From F1-80-MAGs062 sp046345315 (lineage in GTDB: Bacteria > Planctomycetota > Planctomycetia > Planctomycetales > Planctomycetaceae), in NCBI GenBank assembly GCA_046345315.1, contig JBKDKA010000198.1, positions 69,833-133,832 of the forward strand: a DNA stretch of 64,000 nucleotides, written 5' to 3'. The position numbers and the translations under genes are program-made. Positions 62,259-64,000 of the stretch are shown here, piece after piece. Under the pieces are notes generated by a model. That model searched no databases and was not told the origin of the DNA. It worked only from the letters and a program-made list of their open reading frames with translations. Each line of letters starts with the position of its first letter. Position 1 is the stretch's first letter.

Positions 62259-63587
62259 TCAGCGTCGAGACCGATATCGCACGGAAGTATTTCCCGCAGC
62301 CGATTTCCACGCATGAACACCCTGCTGACCTCGCCCGGACAGACTGCCCGGCCACTCACGAATCGGCCACTGTCCAGCCTGCAGGTCCGGACGCTGGCTT
62401 CCATAGAATGACAGGTGGTCTGCAGATGTCCAGACAGGCAATTCTGACTGATCCTGATGCCGCAGGGAAATGCCGAGCAATCGCTTCAGCAGCTGCACCA
62501 GCTGGAGGCTCAGGACAAGCAGGCCACACATCACCAATGCCATGATTGCCAGCATCGGCCCCATTTCAAAAATCTGCCGCGCCGGTGGCCACAGGATCTT
62601 CCAGAAGACCAGCAGAAGCAGGGTCGCGAGACTGAGATACGGACCGTATGGAATCTCTCGCCCCCGGCGCGTCAACCAGGCAAATATCGCAGCGCCGATC
62701 GCCAGCACCGGAGCGATGAAGAAGACCACCGTCACAGGCTGCCAGCCGATGACACTGCCGATCATCGCCATCAGCACGACATCACCGAACCCCATTGCCT
62801 CCTGTCGAAGCACCCAGAAACCTGCGATTCGAACAGCCCAGACAATGCCGCCACCGACCACAAGCCCGGCCAGACTCACCAGAAGACCGTGAAGGTGAGG
62901 ATAGCGATCAGCGAATGCGACGCAGTTCCACTCAAAGATCAACGGCTTCAGCCAATCCGGGGAGATGGAACGAACAACGCCCGTTGAACTCAGGTCCTGA
63001 AACCAGAGCGGAACAATGTATGTTTGTCCGAACAGCGTATGAACGACCATCGCGAGCAGCATCACCGGAATCGTGGTTCCGTCCGGGATGATCTTCAGAT
63101 CAATGTCAATGAATGTTGCTGAAATCAATGCACAAAATAAAGCGACATGCAGAAAATACCGTATATGGAGCCAGTAATCCGGTGTCCAGAGCCCCTGAAT
63201 CGTCTCGGGTCCGGCAACATCAGGCAGCCCATTGCCGAATGCCGATCGCCCGAAGAGCCCTGGTACCTCACAGAGGTAGAGCACAACGAACAGAATTCCT
63301 GTCAGAGCCTCCACGGCCGGATATCTGAAGGAAATCGGATTCCTGCACTGACGACATCGGCCAAGCAGCTTCAGCCAGCCCAGCACAGGAACATTGTCGT
63401 GCCACCGAATCGCACACGAACATCGTGGACATCCGGAAGAATGACTATTCAGAGAACGCAGCTGCCCCCAGAGGTCCGGACGCGAAGGAAATCGATAAAT
63501 GCAGACGTTGAGAAAGCTTCCGAAACAGCTTCCCAGCACGAAGAGAAAGCTGAGCAGAAACCAGAGAGGTAATTCAAAGAAGCTCAC
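62259..63587 (-). CDS. Prepilin peptidase (A24 family), copy 2
   Basis: This membrane aspartyl protease is for pilin-like leaders and possibly methylates them. From the GTG at 63587, with a strong GGAGGGA upstream, it has 442 residues. A frame open to 63824 adds 79 unlikely residues inside aroK. The N-terminal GSCFGSFLNVCIYRFP is the family hallmark. The Cys pairs CPRC and CRQC are kept, as are the catalytic Asp motifs FIDIDLKIIPDG and GFGDVVLM. It is longer than usual because of loops between helices. The first 14 bp overlap aroK, so both are co-transcribed. Confidence 0.92.
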   Translation of the reverse strand: MSFFELPLWFLLSFLFVLGSCFGSFLNVCIYRFPSRPDLWGQLRSLNSHSSGCPRCSCAIRWHDNVPVLGWLKLLGRCRQCRNPISFRYPAVEALTGILFVVLYLCEVPGLFGRSAFGNGLPDVAGPETIQGLWTPDYWLHIRYFLHVALFCALISATFIDIDLKIIPDGTTIPVMLLAMVVHTLFGQTYIVPLWFQDLSSTGVVRSISPDWLKPLIFEWNCVAFADRYPHLHGLLVSLAGLVVGGGIVWAVRIAGFWVLRQEAMGFGDVVLMAMIGSVIGWQPVTVVFFIAPVLAIGAAIFAWLTRRGREIPYGPYLSLATLLLLVFWKILWPPARQIFEMGPMLAIMALVMCGLLVLSLQLVQLLKRLLGISLRHQDQSELPVWTSADHLSFYGSQRPDLQAGQWPIREWPGSLSGRGQQGVHAWKSAAGNTSVRYRSRR

Positions 63588-64000
63588 ACGGCCTCCCTCC
63601 GAACATTTCAGCGGGTAAGCTCTGGAATATCTCCGTAACCACCTCAACCGGCGTTTTCGAATCAACGTCCACAACGATCGTGGCGGCGTTTCTGTAGATG
63701 GGTTCCCGAACGGCAAGCACGTCTGCCACTTCGTCCCCTGCAGATCGGCCCGTGAGACTCGGCCGCTGCCCCGCAGATCTCGCATCCTGCACAATTCTGC
63801 TGGACAGGACAGCCGGTGCAGCACGCAGCCAGACCACCGGACCCGCCGCCTTCATACCTCGCCGATTATCTTCGGAAAGAATCGCGCCACCACCTGCGGC
63901 GAGAATGATTCGATCCTGAGCAAGCAGTTCTGAAAGAACCTGACTCTCACGCCTGCGAAATCCCGGCTCGCCTTCGCGATCAAAGATCTCTCGAATCGTC
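63574..64000 (-). CDS. aroK: Shikimate kinase (5' end cut by the window edge)
   Basis: AroK phosphorylates shikimate on the chorismate pathway. About 141 residues are visible, lacking the N-terminal P-loop beyond base 64000. They include the shikimate site FDREGEPGFRRRESQVL, the Walker B-like IILAAGGGAIL (Gly triad that binds shikimate), VVWLRAAPAVLSSRI, and the lid RPSLTG. These are unambiguous for the family. The gene extends to the right. Its 3' end overlaps the prepilin peptidase start by 14 bp. Confidence 0.93.
   Translation of the reverse strand, partial: TIREIFDREGEPGFRRRESQVLSELLAQDRIILAAGGGAILSEDNRRGMKAAGPVVWLRAAPAVLSSRIVQDARSAGQRPSLTGRSAGDEVADVLAVREPIYRNAATIVVDVDSKTPVEVVTEIFQSLPAEMFGGRPCELL

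Noticed and set aside
1..64000. tRNA, rRNA, riboswitch, CRISPR or transposon
   Set aside because: No cloverleaf, repeat-spacer pattern, transposase or known riboswitch core was recognised; a covariance-model scan would be needed to exclude small RNAs.

Overview
The window is chromosomal DNA of a member of the Planctomycetota, probably class Planctomycetia. The lineage call rests on families that are abundant in this phylum: a DUF1501 protein, a DUF1571 protein, a 1172-residue PVC-type protein with a C-terminal CxxCH haem site, several Gfo/Idh/MocA oxidoreductases (two with Tat-like leaders), DapA-like and sialidase-like genes, and a Rho factor with a long Arg/Gly-rich N-terminus. Genes lie on both strands in short operons. 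I see no rRNA, tRNA, CRISPR array, insertion sequence or prophage.

Layout. 1-78: tail of a gene that enters from the left. 232-7567: housekeeping genes (greA, lgt, panC, scpB, tmk, mtaB) with a DUF1571 protein and a small membrane protein. 7601-13784: accessory metabolism (PhyH-type dioxygenase, SDR, sialidase-like protein, YjbQ, secreted Gfo/Idh, DUF1501). 13837-14835: a prepilin peptidase. 15069-18483: nitrogen signalling, glnB behind a convincing sigma-54 promoter, then glnD. 18546-20480: rho. 21187-23828: a thioredoxin/YHS-like protein and pabB. 24041-27362: a Gfo/Idh, DapA-like and MFS catabolic operon. 27418-30694: tyrS, a CPBP protease and trpC. 30859-38262: envelope and hypothetical genes (Nudix, secreted YbjN/CesT-like protein, HlyD-like adaptor, stand-alone DsbD-alpha domain, bPH2-like protein, degenerate M14-like lipoprotein). 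38654-43325: a transglutaminase-fold protein lacking its cysteine, ExbD, and a membrane protein with a TonB-like linker and an alpha/alpha-toroid. 43487-48004: GT2, a class V PLP enzyme, rplU and an RNase E/G. 48506-51906: hpf, ptsN, ptsH and ptsI, a PTS relay without transport components. 52442-57098: a THUMP methyltransferase overlapping the large PVC cytochrome. 57178-62008: ROK kinase, ppx and ppk, a polyphosphate operon. 62259-64000: a second prepilin peptidase overlapping a truncated aroK.

Three groups suggest joint function. GlnB/GlnD, the sigma-54 promoter and the PTS(Ntr)-like relay all belong to nitrogen and carbon signalling. The ROK-ppx-ppk operon links a sugar kinase to polyphosphate turnover. 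The transglutaminase-fold/ExbD/toroid cluster is the best candidate for an undescribed system: it looks like an energy-transducing envelope complex whose usual ExbB and TonB C-terminal parts are missing or replaced. A 29-bp sequence is repeated exactly at two distant intergenic sites, each inside an inverted repeat, which points to a dispersed REP-like family.
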